Assembly (NCBI RefSeq): GCF_001683915.1
Contig: NZ_LXTT01000045.1
Span: 50,737 to 114,736, forward strand
Direction: 5' to 3'
Origin: Allomuricauda sp. CP2A
GTDB lineage: Bacteria > Bacteroidota > Bacteroidia > Flavobacteriales > Flavobacteriaceae
Length of the DNA stretch: 64,000 bases
A model generated the notes under the pieces. That model did not search any database. It was not told the origin of the DNA and saw only the letters and a list, made by a program, of their open reading frames with translations. The position numbers and the translations under genes were made by a program. Of the stretch, positions 63,856 to 64,000 are shown in pieces (the stretch's first letter is position 1; the number at the start of each line of letters is the position of its first letter).

Positions 63856-64000
63856 GGTACTTGTATTTAAATAAATTATTCCCATAAAAGTAAAATCATT
63901 AAAAGACTACAACAATGATAAATGTCATTAACTCACTGTAAAACAAATATTTAAAACATGATTTAAGTAGCAAATGTTACACAGTGTGGAGAACTGCAAA
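63856..64000. other. AT-rich upstream region at window edge
   Basis: This holds the probable promoter of the DUF6799 gene. No gene is complete here. Confidence 0.4.

Overview
The window reads as chromosomal DNA of a marine-type Flavobacteriaceae (Bacteroidota). The evidence is type IX secretion sorting tails, a TonB-dependent receptor with a carboxypeptidase-D-like N-terminal domain, TANNTTTG -7 promoter boxes, flavobacterial families (DUF4286, DUF6428, DUF6660, DUF6799, DUF4199) and the dispersed palindromic repeats of this family that contain GAGCGCAGTCGAG-type cores. The gene content resembles the Muricauda/Allomuricauda group, but that genus guess is inference. I see no plasmid, phage, insertion sequence or CRISPR array.

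Layout. 0-2.7 kb: an SDR oxidoreductase with its TetR regulator, then two periplasmic proteins. 2.9-9.6 kb: glycerate kinase, an acetyltransferase, Dps, a tail-less SSB, a tandem pair of paralogous secreted proteins, an unlisted 54-residue Lys/Cys protein, a PAP2 phosphatase and an HDAC-like deacetylase. 9.6-17.4 kb: tex, metG and a DUF1501/DUF1800 export pair. 17.6-23 kb: YraN, an ACT-like regulator, a DUF3352/MORN protein, a VOC protein and a serine hydrolase. 23-30 kb: DNA repair (mfd, pdeM, Lhr-type helicase). 30-35 kb: fbp, an acetyltransferase, aspartate kinase and a two-domain acyltransferase. 35.3-37.1 kb: an ArsR-controlled arsenic-type operon without an efflux pump. 37-43.6 kb: small metabolic and membrane genes, mgtE and rsmA. 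43.6-49.5 kb: a TPR protein, serS, an HTTM protein and ribF. 49.5-54 kb: a very large secreted metalloprotease translationally coupled to a lipoprotein. 54-56.5 kb: pth, rplY and prs. 56.6-58.1 kb: tRNA-Leu(CAA) followed by an AT-rich 1.36-kb insert that ends in a second copy of the tRNA 3' half. 58.3-64 kb: TerC, a DUF6660/TonB receptor pair, an outer-membrane-like protein and a DUF6799 protein.

Most genes are core housekeeping. The unusual material is (i) the tRNA-Leu-bounded insert, which looks like a minimal or decayed integrative element; (ii) a family of nested palindromic repeats present between genes and also, in frame, inside mfd and metG; (iii) a helicase gene whose conserved N-terminus has no ordinary start codon; and (iv) small orphan gene groups (the tandem 6.6-7.5 kb paralogs, the Lys/Cys miniprotein and the Trp/Cys-rich membrane protein).
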